This document shows, piece by piece, positions 15,640 to 25,087 of a DNA stretch of 64,000 nt; positions within the stretch are counted from its first letter, which is position 1, and each line of letters opens with the position of its first letter. The translations under genes and the position numbers were made by a program. This DNA comes from Thermotogaceae bacterium. GTDB taxonomy: Bacteria; Thermotogota; Thermotogae; Thermotogales; Thermotogaceae. Location: contig JALWSA010000028.1 of the NCBI GenBank assembly GCA_026993805.1, positions 1 to 64,000 of the forward strand. The letters run 5' to 3'. Under the pieces are notes generated by a model, which searched no databases, was not told the origin of the DNA, and was given only the letters and a program-made list of their open reading frames with translations.

Positions 15640-18278
15640 AGCTGATTGTGCCTCATAGAAATCCAGATTTTGATGCCTTTGCTTCTGCTGTGGCAGCCAA
15701 GATTTTGAATCCAGATCATGAGATAGTCTTAAGCGGTCAGCCCAGCCAGAATCTTCAAGAGTATCTGGGTATATATGGGGATAGATTTCCTTTCATCAAA
15801 GATAAAGAGCTGGAGGATGGCGAAGTTGAGAGCGTGATAATCGTCGATACGGCATGTCCTAAGAGGGTGGGGAAGAAGGTATTGCCATTCGTAGAAAAGG
15901 CCAAGAAGAGAGTCATATACGATCATCATCCGGATATTAAAGAATGCGGTTTTGAAGGAGAGCTTCACATAGAGAGCGTGGGCGCAACTGTTACGCTATT
16001 CGTCGAAATGCTCTATGAAAGGAATGTAGAAATAGACCCTATTTTGGCCACACTTTTGATGATCGCTATTTACGAGGATACCGGGAGTCTTCTTTACTCT
16101 TCCACAACTCCTCGCGATTTAGAAGCCGCAAAGATTCTCCTTGAAAAGGGGGCAAATTTGGTCGAGGTATCTGAATATGTGAAGTTTGACTTGAGCTACG
16201 ATCAGAAGCAAGTGTTGGAGATGCTGATGAACAACATTCGGGAGTATGAGGTCAATGGAGCACATGTTGTTATCGCGAAGGCAGAGTACCCGAAATTCGT
16301 CGGTGGTTTGAACATTGTTACTGGAAAACTCTGGAGTGGTGGGGGACATGAAACCCTTATATGTGCGGTTAAGATGGGAAAGAAAGTTTTTGTTATAGGA
16401 AGGACTTCCTCACCGGATGTTGATATAGGAGGACTCATGGAAGAACTCGGCGGGGGTGGCCACAGAAAGGCAGGTTCTGCTTCTCTGGAGATGAACGATC
16501 TGGACGAAGTGGTCAACTTGATTCTTTCGAAGCTGAAAAATCATGTAGTTCCTGTTTACAGGGCAAGAGATGTGATGTCATCACCTGTCAAGGTTATATT
16601 GGCTCACCAGAAGATAGAGGAAGCAAACAGGATCATGGAAAGAACAGGACACAACGGACTGCCGGTTGTGGAAGGGAACAGGCTTGTGGGTATAGTGACG
16701 AAGAAGGCCGTTGATAAGGCGATGAACCACGGACTCGGTGACAGACCGGTAAAATCTATCATGACCCCAAAGCTCATAACCGCCTCTCCAGACACTCCTT
16801 TGAGTCAGATAAGGCAGATGATGATAGAAAACTCTGTTGGAAGGATTCCCATTCTTGAAAATGGTGTTTTGGTTGGAATTGTGACCCGTACAGACCTTTT
16901 GAGGGCGATATTCGGAGAAGCACTCGGAAAGAAGAGAGTGGAGGGAGTCTACAGAAAGGATTCTTCTGTCTTCGTCGATGTGCGAGATATGATGAGGGAG
17001 AGGCTCTCTCCTAAGATTTTGAATTTATTAAGGCTTTTGGGAACTTTGGCCGAAGAAGTAGGGATGAAAGCGTATGTCGTTGGGGGATTTGTGAGAGACA
17101 TGCTTTTGGGAATACCGAATGAAGATGTCGATATAGTCGTGGAAGGTGACGGGACAAGGTTTGCAGACTACGCCGCTAAATCTTTCCAAGGTGTTAAGAA
17201 GGTTGTCACGCACGATCAATTTCTCACAGCGTCGCTCTTCTTCAGGGATGGTTTTCGTGTTGATGTGGCAACGGCGCGTACGGAATATTACGAATCTCCT
17301 GCAAAACTTCCGCAAGTGGACATAAGCACCATAAAGAAGGATCTGTACAGAAGGGATTTTACGATAAACGCCCTCGCAGTGAAACTCAATCCAACTGAGT
17401 TCGGTGTTTTGTATGACTTCTTCGGTGGTAGAAAAGATTTGGAAGAAGGAATTATAAGGGCGCTCCATACCCTTTCGTTCATAGATGACCCCACGAGGAT
17501 ATTGAGAGCGGTCAGATTTGAGCAGCGCTTCGGTTTTAAGATAGAAGAAACGACCGAGAAGTTGATCAGAGAAGCCGTGGATGGTGGGTATCTCGAAAAA
17601 GTTACGGGAATGCGCCTTAGGCAAGAGATTGAAAAAATCTTAAGAGAGAGACAGCCGTTGAAGTCCATTAAGAGATTGGCCGAGTTCGATGCGATAAAAC
17701 ATATGTTTCCCAGGACCTTTTATTCTAAGGTTATGGAAGAAAAACTCGAAAGGCTTTTTTCTTTCCTTCCGTGGGCCAAAGAGTTTTTCGGGAAAATAAA
17801 TGATTTCTACGCACTGATGTACATATTCCTTGAGTACTACGATGAAGGTTCCCTGGAGTACGTAAAGTACATATATTCCATTCCCGATAAAGTGACGAAT
17901 GAGTTGAAAGAGCTCGAAAAGAGAGTAGCAAAAATGGCCGAGGATATAGAAACGGCAGAAAGACTTTCCAAAATACATGATTTAATAAAGGAGCTTTCTC
18001 CGGAGGGGATATCTTATGTTGCGTCTTACCTTTCTGAAAGTGGGAGGGAAAAGCTGAAGGAATATCTGGTGAAGTCGAGGGAGATGAAGCCAAAGCGGGT
18101 CAACGGAAAGTATCTCATAAAGCTTGGGTTGAAGCCTGGTCCCGAGATAGGTAGCGTGCTGGACGAGCTTTTAAAGGCAAAGCTCGACGGTCTTGTGAGC
18201 GATGAAGAAGAATATGTCAAGGAGTTGATTGCGGGTGAAAGTTCCACCGATAAAAGCGGTAATGAAGATAAACGCTGA
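15636..18278 (+). CDS. cca: CCA-adding tRNA nucleotidyltransferase fused to DHH and CBS domains
   Basis: 880 residues. Domains in order: DHH phosphoesterase (HRNPDFDA at 7-14, DHH at 96-98), DHHA1 (GGGGHRKAGSA near 275), two CBS domains (about 310-430), then a class II nucleotidyltransferase (VVGGFVRDMLLG and DVDIVV near 470-500, RRDFTINALA, and the RAVRFEQRF neck). It completes the 3' CCA end of tRNAs. The same long architecture is known from the Thermotoga maritima CCA-adding enzyme, so the fusion is ancestral to the group. The DHH part may act on a nucleotide or RNA end. TTG start overlapping the previous stop (TTGA). Confidence 0.93.
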   Translation: MKLIVPHRNPDFDAFASAVAAKILNPDHEIVLSGQPSQNLQEYLGIYGDRFPFIKDKELEDGEVESVIIVDTACPKRVGKKVLPFVEKAKKRVIYDHHPDIKECGFEGELHIESVGATVTLFVEMLYERNVEIDPILATLLMIAIYEDTGSLLYSSTTPRDLEAAKILLEKGANLVEVSEYVKFDLSYDQKQVLEMLMNNIREYEVNGAHVVIAKAEYPKFVGGLNIVTGKLWSGGGHETLICAVKMGKKVFVIGRTSSPDVDIGGLMEELGGGGHRKAGSASLEMNDLDEVVNLILSKLKNHVVPVYRARDVMSSPVKVILAHQKIEEANRIMERTGHNGLPVVEGNRLVGIVTKKAVDKAMNHGLGDRPVKSIMTPKLITASPDTPLSQIRQMMIENSVGRIPILENGVLVGIVTRTDLLRAIFGEALGKKRVEGVYRKDSSVFVDVRDMMRERLSPKILNLLRLLGTLAEEVGMKAYVVGGFVRDMLLGIPNEDVDIVVEGDGTRFADYAAKSFQGVKKVVTHDQFLTASLFFRDGFRVDVATARTEYYESPAKLPQVDISTIKKDLYRRDFTINALAVKLNPTEFGVLYDFFGGRKDLEEGIIRALHTLSFIDDPTRILRAVRFEQRFGFKIEETTEKLIREAVDGGYLEKVTGMRLRQEIEKILRERQPLKSIKRLAEFDAIKHMFPRTFYSKVMEEKLERLFSFLPWAKEFFGKINDFYALMYIFLEYYDEGSLEYVKYIYSIPDKVTNELKELEKRVAKMAEDIETAERLSKIHDLIKELSPEGISYVASYLSESGREKLKEYLVKSREMKPKRVNGKYLIKLGLKPGPEIGSVLDELLKAKLDGLVSDEEEYVKELIAGESSTDKSGNEDKR

Positions 18279-18666
18279 TATTTCGGATGTTTGGAAAGTT
18301 CTTTTCAACGAGAACGGGTGGGATCCATGGTTCACCAGCGGGATGAGGATGGAACTTAAAGAAGGAGGAAGACTGTTTTTCAGATGGGTTATAGAAGGAG
18401 AAGAGGTTATCGATAGAGGAATAATCAGAAGCGTCATTCCAGAAAGGTTTTTGGAATTCGAATGGAACGAGTATGAAGATGGATTCAGATCCAAGGTTGG
18501 CATTCAACTTCACGAAGCTTCAAGCGGGGGAACTTGGGTTGAAGTTGAAGATAGAGTTATAGTTTTGGCTGAGAAAGATCTGGAAGTAGCCTTCACATGT
18601 GCCGTCGGATGGGGTGAGTTCTTGACTAAATTGAAACTCTGGATAGAGAGAGGGATTGAGGTTTGA
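18235..18666 (+). CDS. SRPBCC / AHSA1-like small ligand-binding protein
   Basis: 143 residues with the START-like helix-grip pattern: an opening strand, ADISDVWKVLFNENGWDPWF, a long beta sheet with GGRLFFRW and FLEFEWNEYEDG, and a long C-terminal helix (GWGEFLTKLKLWIERGIEV). This is the AHSA1/ATPase-activator-like branch; ligand unknown. It lies inside the end of the CCA gene (44-base overlap) and overlaps the amylase start by TTGA. The GTG at 18235 is chosen (AGGAG 10 bases away); TTG 18229 is possible. Confidence 0.75.
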   Translation: MKVPPIKAVMKINADISDVWKVLFNENGWDPWFTSGMRMELKEGGRLFFRWVIEGEEVIDRGIIRSVIPERFLEFEWNEYEDGFRSKVGIQLHEASSGGTWVEVEDRVIVLAEKDLEVAFTCAVGWGEFLTKLKLWIERGIEV

Positions 18667-19919
18667 TATGCTACGAAATTTTTACGAGGTCTTTTCGTGA
18701 TGGAAATGGAGATGGAATAGGTGATTTGAGAGGCATAGTAGATGCCCTGTGGTATCTGGAAGAGCTTGGGGTAGACGTGATATGGCTCACTCCCATCTTA
18801 TCTTCTCCGTCTTTTCATGGCTACGATGTTAGCGATTATTATTCCATAAATCCAGTTTATGGTGACATTGGGGATTTTGAAAGGCTGGTAGAAGAACTTC
18901 ACAGTCGTGAAATGAAGCTCGTTATGGATCTTCCTTTGAATCACACGAGTTCCCTTCATAGGTGGTTTAACGAAAGAAATGATTTTTACATATGGGCATC
19001 CGAAAAGACAGATCTTAACGAGAGAAGGTCGTGGGATAACGCGCCTGTTTGGCATCCTTCAGATAGGGGTTATTTTAAAGGCACTTTCGGACGGTGTCTG
19101 CCAGATTTGAATTATGAGAATCCTGAAGTTGTAAGAGAGATCTTGCAAATCATAGCTTTTTGGAAGGAAAAAGGCATAGATTTTTTTAGGTTTGATGCTG
19201 CAAAACACATTTACGACGACGATGAGAAAAATCTGGTTTTTTGGAGAAGAGTGTCCGGAGAACTTGGGGGGCCGTTTGGAGTTGCCGAAGTTTGGGATGA
19301 ACCAGAAATAGCCCTTCGATATGCGGATGTTGTGGGTTTTTCTTTTAATTTTCACCTTTATGGCGTCATCAGGAAGAGCATGGAGGACAGGAAGCCGTGG
19401 ATACTATATGAGACTTTGAAAAGGTACGGAAGGGTGCTTAGAAAGTTTTGGAATTTCTTATCCAGTCATGATGTTACAAGGATAAGATCGGATGTGGCAG
19501 ATGAGAAAAGCGTTGTGTTTGCTTATTCCATAATATTCACCCTTCCAGGAATTCCTGTGGTTTATTATGGTGATGAACTCGGAATTCCCGGACTGTACGA
19601 TCCTTTCTTTCCTGAAAACGTGGCAGAACCGTTTCCTTGGACGGAGGATATGTGCTCTAAAGGTCAGACTTGGTGGAAATCTGTGAGATATACGAGGCCT
19701 TTCCATGGATTTTCAGTGGAATATCAGATGAAGATCGATGGAATCTTGAATGAGATGAAAAGATGGATGCGTTTGAGAAAAGAGAACAGTTGGATAGATA
19801 AAGCAGAAGTGATAGATGTTCATGTTCGAGACAATGAGCTCGTGTATACTATTAGTGGGGAGGGAGATAAGCTGAGCGTGATATTAGATTTTGTTAAGAT
19901 GGAAACGAAAGTAATGTAG
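18663..19919 (+). CDS. GH13 alpha-amylase, small cytoplasmic type
   Basis: 418 residues with all four GH13 regions: DLPLNHTS (I), FFRFDAAKHI with the nucleophile Asp (II), FGVAEVWDEP with the acid/base Glu (III) and FLSSHDVTRI with the third Asp (IV). The calcium-like motif DGNGDGIGDL is at the N-terminus. There is no signal peptide and the C-terminal beta domain is short, as in the cytoplasmic maltose-forming AmyB of Thermotoga maritima. It would act on maltodextrins or glycogen. The TTG start overlaps the SRPBCC stop, which is odd company for an amylase. Confidence 0.9.
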   Translation: MICYEIFTRSFRDGNGDGIGDLRGIVDALWYLEELGVDVIWLTPILSSPSFHGYDVSDYYSINPVYGDIGDFERLVEELHSREMKLVMDLPLNHTSSLHRWFNERNDFYIWASEKTDLNERRSWDNAPVWHPSDRGYFKGTFGRCLPDLNYENPEVVREILQIIAFWKEKGIDFFRFDAAKHIYDDDEKNLVFWRRVSGELGGPFGVAEVWDEPEIALRYADVVGFSFNFHLYGVIRKSMEDRKPWILYETLKRYGRVLRKFWNFLSSHDVTRIRSDVADEKSVVFAYSIIFTLPGIPVVYYGDELGIPGLYDPFFPENVAEPFPWTEDMCSKGQTWWKSVRYTRPFHGFSVEYQMKIDGILNEMKRWMRLRKENSWIDKAEVIDVHVRDNELVYTISGEGDKLSVILDFVKMETKVM

Positions 19920-19934
19920 CAGGAGGTGAAATTT

Positions 19935-20483
19935 ATGGAGTATAGATTGATGGGCAGGGGAATAGAGATATCCGACGCTATAAAAAGTTATGTAGACCGG
20001 AGGTTTGAAAAGGTTGAAAGAGTTTTAAACGATGGTGATGTCACGTCTGCTGAGGTTAGAATAGAAAAGGATGGAGAGAATTATGTTTTAAAGATAGTTA
20101 TGAATTTCAGGGGAGAGATTATCAAAGTTGAGGAGAGAAATCCAGATGTTTACGCTGCAATAGATTTTGCTTCTGATGCTCTTGAAAAACAGGTGAAGAA
20201 GTTAAGGGATAAGGTACGTGTGAGGCACAAAGCCGGAAGCAAGGGGTTAGCGGAAGCAATCGCTGCAGATATGCCAGGAGTGGAAGAGGAAAGAGTTGGG
20301 GAGGATAAGATAGAGTCTGTGAAGAGAATACCGCTCACTCCCATGAGTGTTGAAGAGGCAGTGTTACAAATGGATGTGATGGACCATCTATTTTTAGTCT
20401 TCAGAAACTCGGAAAGTGGAGAAATAAATGTCATATATCGTAAGAAAGATGGTGGATACGGACTTTTGGAACTTTACGAGTGA
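19935..20483 (+). CDS. hpf: Ribosome hibernation promoting factor, long form
   Basis: 182 residues. The N-terminal domain (about 1-100: EYRLMGRGIEISDAIKSYVDRR and a basic helix KQVKKLRDKVRVRHK) binds the 30S decoding region. After a linker, the C-terminal domain (about 130-182, RIPLTPMSVEEAVLQMDVMDHLFLVFRN) drives dimerisation to 100S ribosomes. The ATG at 19935 follows AGGAGGTGA by 6 bases; an in-frame GTG at 19926 lies inside that site. It sits between amylase and RNase G. Confidence 0.95.
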   Translation: MEYRLMGRGIEISDAIKSYVDRRFEKVERVLNDGDVTSAEVRIEKDGENYVLKIVMNFRGEIIKVEERNPDVYAAIDFASDALEKQVKKLRDKVRVRHKAGSKGLAEAIAADMPGVEEERVGEDKIESVKRIPLTPMSVEEAVLQMDVMDHLFLVFRNSESGEINVIYRKKDGGYGLLELYE

Positions 20484-20492
20484 GGTGGGCAT

Positions 20493-21908
20493 TTGAAAGA
20501 GCTTGTCATAGAGAAAAGCGCCTCCGGATACATGGGGGCGCTTTTTGAAGATGGTAAACTTGTCGAAATCTTTCATGAAGAACTCGAAAGCCTTTCTGGG
20601 AACATCTACGTGGGAAAGGTTGAAAGAGTTCTCAAAGCTTTGGGGGGCGCTTTTGTAAACATAGGCATTTCAAAGAACGCTTTTCTAAAGTTGAAGGATG
20701 TAACTCCTTCCTATATCGAAAAGGTTCTTTCGGGAAAGGATTTCGATGTGGGTAGAAAGGTACTCGTTCAAGTTAAGAAAGATGGAACGAAAAGGAAAGG
20801 ACCGCAGGTTACCACGAAAATAAGTATTGCTGGTAGGTTCTTGGTTTACTTTCCTTTAACGAGGGCTCGTGGGATATCGAGGAGGATTTCAAATAAGGAT
20901 AGGGAAAGACTCTCGGTAATTTTGAAAAACTTCAAGGAGAAAAATCAGGGCATAGTCATAAGAACTGCGGCAGAAGGTGTAGATATTTCGGTAATTGAGG
21001 AAGAACTCCAAGAGCTTAAAGAACAGTGGGAAAAGATTTTGAAAGCTTTCAAACGTGCTCGTAAAGTCAAGCTTCTTCATTCACCGCCAGGCTTTTTAGA
21101 TTACGTTCTTCGGGAAAAGCTGGACAAAGATGTTAAGATTGTTTACACAAACGAGAGAGAAATAGTGAATAAGGTTAGGAATGCTTCCAAGGTTTACGGT
21201 GGGGTTGATGTGAAGGTACTTGAAGGTAGTCCTTTCGACATTTTGGATATTCATAGAAGATTGAGAGAGGTTGTTAGTAGGAGAGTGGCTTTAGAGGGGG
21301 GAGGAGAGATTGTAATAGATGTGACAGAAGCCATGACCGTTGTAGATGTGAATACCGCGGCGAGTATAAAGGGAAGTTCGCAAAGGGAACTTATATTGAA
21401 AACCAACATACAGGCTGCCAAGGAAATAGCAAGACAGTTGAGACTCCGTAACATAGGCGGAATCATCGTTGTGGATTTCATAACCATGGACTACGATGAG
21501 GATAGGCAGAAAGTCATTGAAGTGCTACGGAAGGAACTGAGAAAGGATAGAGCCAAAACAGAAGTGTACGGCTTTACAAAGTTAGGTCTTTTGGAAATGG
21601 CGAGGAAAAGAACATCGCGATCGATTACGAGTTTTCTAACGACGACTTGCCCAGTGTGTCATGGAAGTGGTTTTGTCCTTTCACAAAGGGTAATCATTTC
21701 CAAAATTGAGCAGGAGTTATCTAAAATAGAAGATGTGATGGAAGTGAAAGTAAGGCTTCATCAAAATGTTTCGGGTTATGTGACGAAAAAGCTCATTAAA
21801 AGGTGGAAGAATCTGGCGAAAGCGGATGTGGAGGTATCTTTTGATTGGTGCGACCCTGGGTCATATGATGTGACTTACATTAAAAGCAAGGGAGGGGGAT
21901 CTGGATGA
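20493..21908 (+). CDS. rng: Ribonuclease E/G family endoribonuclease
   Basis: 471 residues, RNase G length. An S1-like RNA-binding domain (about 35-115) precedes the RNase-H-like and DNase-I-like catalytic parts with the magnesium ligands Asp285 (VVDVNT) and Asp328 (VVDFITMDYDED). The zinc-link CPVC (386-389) holds the dimer. It processes rRNA and starts mRNA decay at 5'-monophosphate ends. No long RNase E C-terminal scaffold is present. TTG start behind GAGGTGG; its stop overlaps the next start as ATGA. Confidence 0.94.
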   Translation: MKELVIEKSASGYMGALFEDGKLVEIFHEELESLSGNIYVGKVERVLKALGGAFVNIGISKNAFLKLKDVTPSYIEKVLSGKDFDVGRKVLVQVKKDGTKRKGPQVTTKISIAGRFLVYFPLTRARGISRRISNKDRERLSVILKNFKEKNQGIVIRTAAEGVDISVIEEELQELKEQWEKILKAFKRARKVKLLHSPPGFLDYVLREKLDKDVKIVYTNEREIVNKVRNASKVYGGVDVKVLEGSPFDILDIHRRLREVVSRRVALEGGGEIVIDVTEAMTVVDVNTAASIKGSSQRELILKTNIQAAKEIARQLRLRNIGGIIVVDFITMDYDEDRQKVIEVLRKELRKDRAKTEVYGFTKLGLLEMARKRTSRSITSFLTTTCPVCHGSGFVLSQRVIISKIEQELSKIEDVMEVKVRLHQNVSGYVTKKLIKRWKNLAKADVEVSFDWCDPGSYDVTYIKSKGGGSG

Positions 21909-23149
21909 TAGTAAGGCCTTTCAGGGGACTCAGGCCAAGGAAGGATATGGTTGAGAAGGTTGCCGTCCGGCCATACGATGTTGTGAGTACCGAAGAAGCA
22001 AGAGAAGAGGCGAGAAAGAATCCATATTGTTTTTACAGAGTCACCAGGCCCGAAATCGATTTTGAAGGAGATGTGGACACGAAGTCAAAGGAGGTTTTGA
22101 AAAAGGCAAAGGAAAATCTGGAGTGGCTCATTAAAGAAGGTGTGATGATACAGGACGAAAAGCCTTGCTTTTATGTTTACAGGCTTCAGAGAGGAGATCA
22201 TGTGCAAGTAGGACTTCTGGCGACTTTTTCGGTGGATGAATATGTGAATGACAAGATAAAGAAGCATGAGCTGACCCGAAAAGAGAAGGAAGATGAGAGA
22301 GCAATGCATGTTTACATCGTCAGAGCCCATACGGGGCCAGTATATTTGATGTATAAATCCGACGAGAGCGTTAATAGGACGTTTGAGAGTGTGGTGAATG
22401 AGAAAGAGCCCGAATACGACTTTACGGACGGCACAGGTGTCAGGCATACTCTCTACCTGGTTTGCGAAGATGAGAAGATAAACGAAATAGTGGAAGCTTT
22501 CAAGAAGATCGATGCTTTCTACATAGCCGATGGACATCACAGAGCAGCTGCGGCTGCCAGAGCGAGAGAATGGTTTAAAAACGAGAACCCAAGTCACATG
22601 GGCGAAGAGGAATACAATTACTTTCTGGCAGTTGTCTTTCCACATGACAGGTTAAAAGTTTATGAGTATAACAGGGTTGTGAAAGATTTGAACGGGATGT
22701 CGAAGGAAGAGTTCCTTGAGAAAGTGAGAGAGAAGTTCGATGTATCCGTGGCAAGTGAAAAGCCGTATCGTCCGAAAAGAGTACATGAATTCGGCGTGTA
22801 TTTTGGAAATGGTGAGTGGTATGTAATGAAACCGAAAGACGGAACATTTGATCCGAATCATCCCGTTGAGAAGTTAGATGTCTCTATACTCCAAAACAAT
22901 CTGCTCGCTCCCATATTGGGTATAGAGAATCCAAGAACAGATCCCAGGATAGATTTCGTCCCCGCTGTACATGGACTCGGGGATCTCGTCAAGTTTGTTG
23001 ATGAAGGAGGTTTTAAGATAGGTTTCACTCTTTATCCAACTCCGGTAGAGGCGATTATGGAGGTTTCTGATGCGAAGCTTATAATGCCACCTAAGTCCAC
23101 ATGGTTCGATCCGAAACTCAAGAGTGGAATCGTTGTTCACCTGATATGA
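21905..23149 (+). CDS. DUF1015 family protein
   Basis: 414 residues. Family marks are RPFRGLRP at the start, VRPYDVVS (about 21-28) and the highly conserved IADGHHRAAAAARA near residue 205. The His-rich motif suggests a metal- or nucleotide-dependent enzyme, and the family has been likened to HTH-linked and chromosome-partitioning-like proteins, but no function is established. Last gene of the 14.0-23.1 kb run; its end overlaps the convergent CPBP gene by 13 bases. Confidence 0.88.
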   Translation: MIVRPFRGLRPRKDMVEKVAVRPYDVVSTEEAREEARKNPYCFYRVTRPEIDFEGDVDTKSKEVLKKAKENLEWLIKEGVMIQDEKPCFYVYRLQRGDHVQVGLLATFSVDEYVNDKIKKHELTRKEKEDERAMHVYIVRAHTGPVYLMYKSDESVNRTFESVVNEKEPEYDFTDGTGVRHTLYLVCEDEKINEIVEAFKKIDAFYIADGHHRAAAAARAREWFKNENPSHMGEEEYNYFLAVVFPHDRLKVYEYNRVVKDLNGMSKEEFLEKVREKFDVSVASEKPYRPKRVHEFGVYFGNGEWYVMKPKDGTFDPNHPVEKLDVSILQNNLLAPILGIENPRTDPRIDFVPAVHGLGDLVKFVDEGGFKIGFTLYPTPVEAIMEVSDAKLIMPPKSTWFDPKLKSGIVVHLI

Positions 23150-23706
23150 CGATACATCCTAAGGTACGCGGAAAGGTTAATAGCGCAGTGAAAGAATATC
23201 GCGGGGAAAATGCTCCCCGCGTTTTTTATTACAGTAAGTGCAAGCAGAAAACCGGAAACAAACCTTAGAATCTGCACGGACACACTGGGTTTTTCCATTT
23301 TGAAGAGCCAGTTCAGTGCGTGGAATCCGGAGAATATGATGCCATTTATGAAACATGCGGTTATATCCGACCCTGTGTGCCACAGCACAACACCGCGAAA
23401 AAGGAGTTCTTCGGATATCGGATAGAAGACAGCAACGGCAAAGATTGCGTCTCTGGGAATGTATATGTTTTTTCTATCGCCGGACAGAATGTTCCAGATG
23501 ATAAAAGGGAGGAAGAGGTACCAGAGTTTCATGTAAGGTTTGAAAGAATAGCCCACCCCTGTGATGGCGTATAATACCGATGAGGTCAAAAGCAATAAAA
23601 GGGACTGGAGAGTCATTTGAAGAGAGGTTTTCAGTCTCTTTAGAGTTAGTGCGGTTATTAACATTACGAGGAAGTATATACTCAGAGAAAAGGCTATCTC
23701 TAACAT
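23137..23706 (-). CDS. CPBP (CAAX-protease-like) intramembrane metalloprotease
   Basis: 189 residues with about six hydrophobic helices. The CPBP (Abi) motifs are present: the Glu pair and Arg in SEELLFRG (Glu99, Glu100, Arg104), FSGFHALNW (His129) and the C-terminal FFHCAINL (His173), the expected zinc and catalytic residues. Bacterial members cleave or process membrane peptides, sometimes as immunity proteins; no bacteriocin gene is adjacent. Monocistronic and convergent with DUF1015. Its C-terminal coding region also contains the terminator of the opposite operon. Confidence 0.88.
   Translation of the reverse strand: MLEIAFSLSIYFLVMLITALTLKRLKTSLQMTLQSLLLLLTSSVLYAITGVGYSFKPYMKLWYLFLPFIIWNILSGDRKNIYIPRDAIFAVAVFYPISEELLFRGVVLWHTGSDITACFINGIIFSGFHALNWLFKMEKPSVSVQILRFVSGFLLALTVIKNAGSIFPAIFFHCAINLSAYLRMYRHIR
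23200..23229 (+). terminator. Terminator of the 14.0-23.1 kb operon, inside the CPBP gene
   Basis: CGCGGGGA (23200-23207) pairs with TCCCCGCG (23214-23221), 6-base loop, followed by TTTTTT. It lies about 50 bases past the DUF1015 stop and is antisense to codons of the CPBP protease. Confidence 0.88.
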
Positions 23707-23744
23707 AGCCAGAAGATTTTAGCATAAGTGCGGGAGGGATTTAT

Positions 23745-25052
23745 GTGAGTCTTTACGAAAAAATAGTTAACAAGAGTGCAAAGGTTGGAGTCATTGGCCT
23801 TGGCTATGTCGGCCTTCCGCTTGCTGTGGAAAAAGCAAAAGCTGGGTACGAAGTCCTCGGATTCGATATTCAGGAAAAGAAGGTAAGAATGGTAAATGAG
23901 GGTAAAAACTACATAGGAGACGTGGTTGATGAGGAACTCGAGGATCTTGTAAAAAAAGGTAGGCTCTCTGCAACTACCGATTTCGATAGAATAGCCGAGT
24001 GTGATGTTGTTGCTATATGTGTTCCTACACCGATAGATGAGCACAAGGTTCCTGACCTTTCTTATGTCGTTAGCACGGGAAGAGAGATAGCAAAGAGGCT
24101 TCACAAGGGTATGCTCATCGTCTTAGAGAGCACGACATATCCGGGAACGACAGAAGAGGTTCTACTTCCAATTTTAGAGAGCACGGGTCTGAAAGTGGGG
24201 AAGGATTTTTACCTTGCTTTCAGTCCTGAGAGGGTGGATCCTGGAAACAAAAGGTTCAAGACAAAGAATACTCCTAAGGTTGTTGGAGGGGTCACCCCCG
24301 AATGCACCAAGCACGCAAAGGCTCTTTATGAAAACGTTTTGGAAGCTCCCGTTTTCACCGTTTCTTCGCCAAAGGCCGCAGAGATGACAAAGATCTTGGA
24401 GAATACCTTCAGAATCGTGAACATAGCTTTGATAAACGAAATGGCCATAGTGGCGTCCAGGATGGGTATAAACATATGGGAGGTTATAGAAGCGGCAGCG
24501 ACAAAACCCTTTGGTTTCATGCCCTTTTATCCTGGGCCTGGTGTTGGAGGGCATTGTATACCCATAGATCCGTTTTATCTGACATATAAAGCGAGAGAAT
24601 ACGATTGGCACACACGGCTCATAGAACTTGCTGGAGAGATAAACGATTTCATGCCCGAGTATGTCGTGCAGAGGCTCCAGGACATACTCAACGACAGAGG
24701 CAAAGCTCTCAATGGATCGAAAATTCTCGTTTTAGGAGTCACATACAAGGGTGATGTTGCAGATCTCAGAGAATCCCCCGCTCTTAAAGTAATAGAAAAT
24801 CTGGAGAAAAAGAAGGCTGTGGTTCTTTATTACGATCCATTGATAGAAAAGTTTCAACACCACGGGAAAGAATATGAGAGGGTAGATTTAACGAAAGATT
24901 TGCTAAATGAAGTGGATGGAGTTGTTATAACGACAGCGCATACTAAGGGTGTGGATTACGAATTCATTTTGGAGCATGCTCCCTTCGTTTATGACACAAA
25001 GAACATTACCAAAGGTATAAGACATCACAGGGATAAGATCTACCTTCTGTGA
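23745..25052 (+). CDS. Nucleotide-sugar dehydrogenase (UDP-glucose / UDP-ManNAc dehydrogenase family)
   Basis: 435 residues. It oxidises the C6 of a UDP-hexose to the uronate using two NAD+. Seen are the NAD motif GLGYVG (18-23), the Lys in EMTKILENTFR (Lys216), the catalytic Cys271 in GPGVGGHCIP, and the C-terminal domain with VTYKGDVADLRESP. The GGHCIPIDPFYL form and VPTPID are typical of the UDP-N-acetyl-mannosamine/glucosamine dehydrogenase branch, but substrate choice cannot be settled by eye. GTG start behind GGGAGGGA. Its product would feed capsule or sheath polysaccharide; no glycosyltransferase is next to it. Confidence 0.92.
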   Translation: MSLYEKIVNKSAKVGVIGLGYVGLPLAVEKAKAGYEVLGFDIQEKKVRMVNEGKNYIGDVVDEELEDLVKKGRLSATTDFDRIAECDVVAICVPTPIDEHKVPDLSYVVSTGREIAKRLHKGMLIVLESTTYPGTTEEVLLPILESTGLKVGKDFYLAFSPERVDPGNKRFKTKNTPKVVGGVTPECTKHAKALYENVLEAPVFTVSSPKAAEMTKILENTFRIVNIALINEMAIVASRMGINIWEVIEAAATKPFGFMPFYPGPGVGGHCIPIDPFYLTYKAREYDWHTRLIELAGEINDFMPEYVVQRLQDILNDRGKALNGSKILVLGVTYKGDVADLRESPALKVIENLEKKKAVVLYYDPLIEKFQHHGKEYERVDLTKDLLNEVDGVVITTAHTKGVDYEFILEHAPFVYDTKNITKGIRHHRDKIYLL

Positions 25053-25087
25053 TCAATTATATCGTTTGGGCTGTTGGGGGTGATGGA

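Noticed and set aside
23137-23706. CPBP protease as part of an abortive-infection or bacteriocin system
   Set aside because: No toxin, peptide or phage-defence gene is adjacent; the neighbours are metabolic.
24174-24611. Open frame antisense to the nucleotide-sugar dehydrogenase
   Set aside because: No ribosome site or family; sense strand has intact catalytic motifs.
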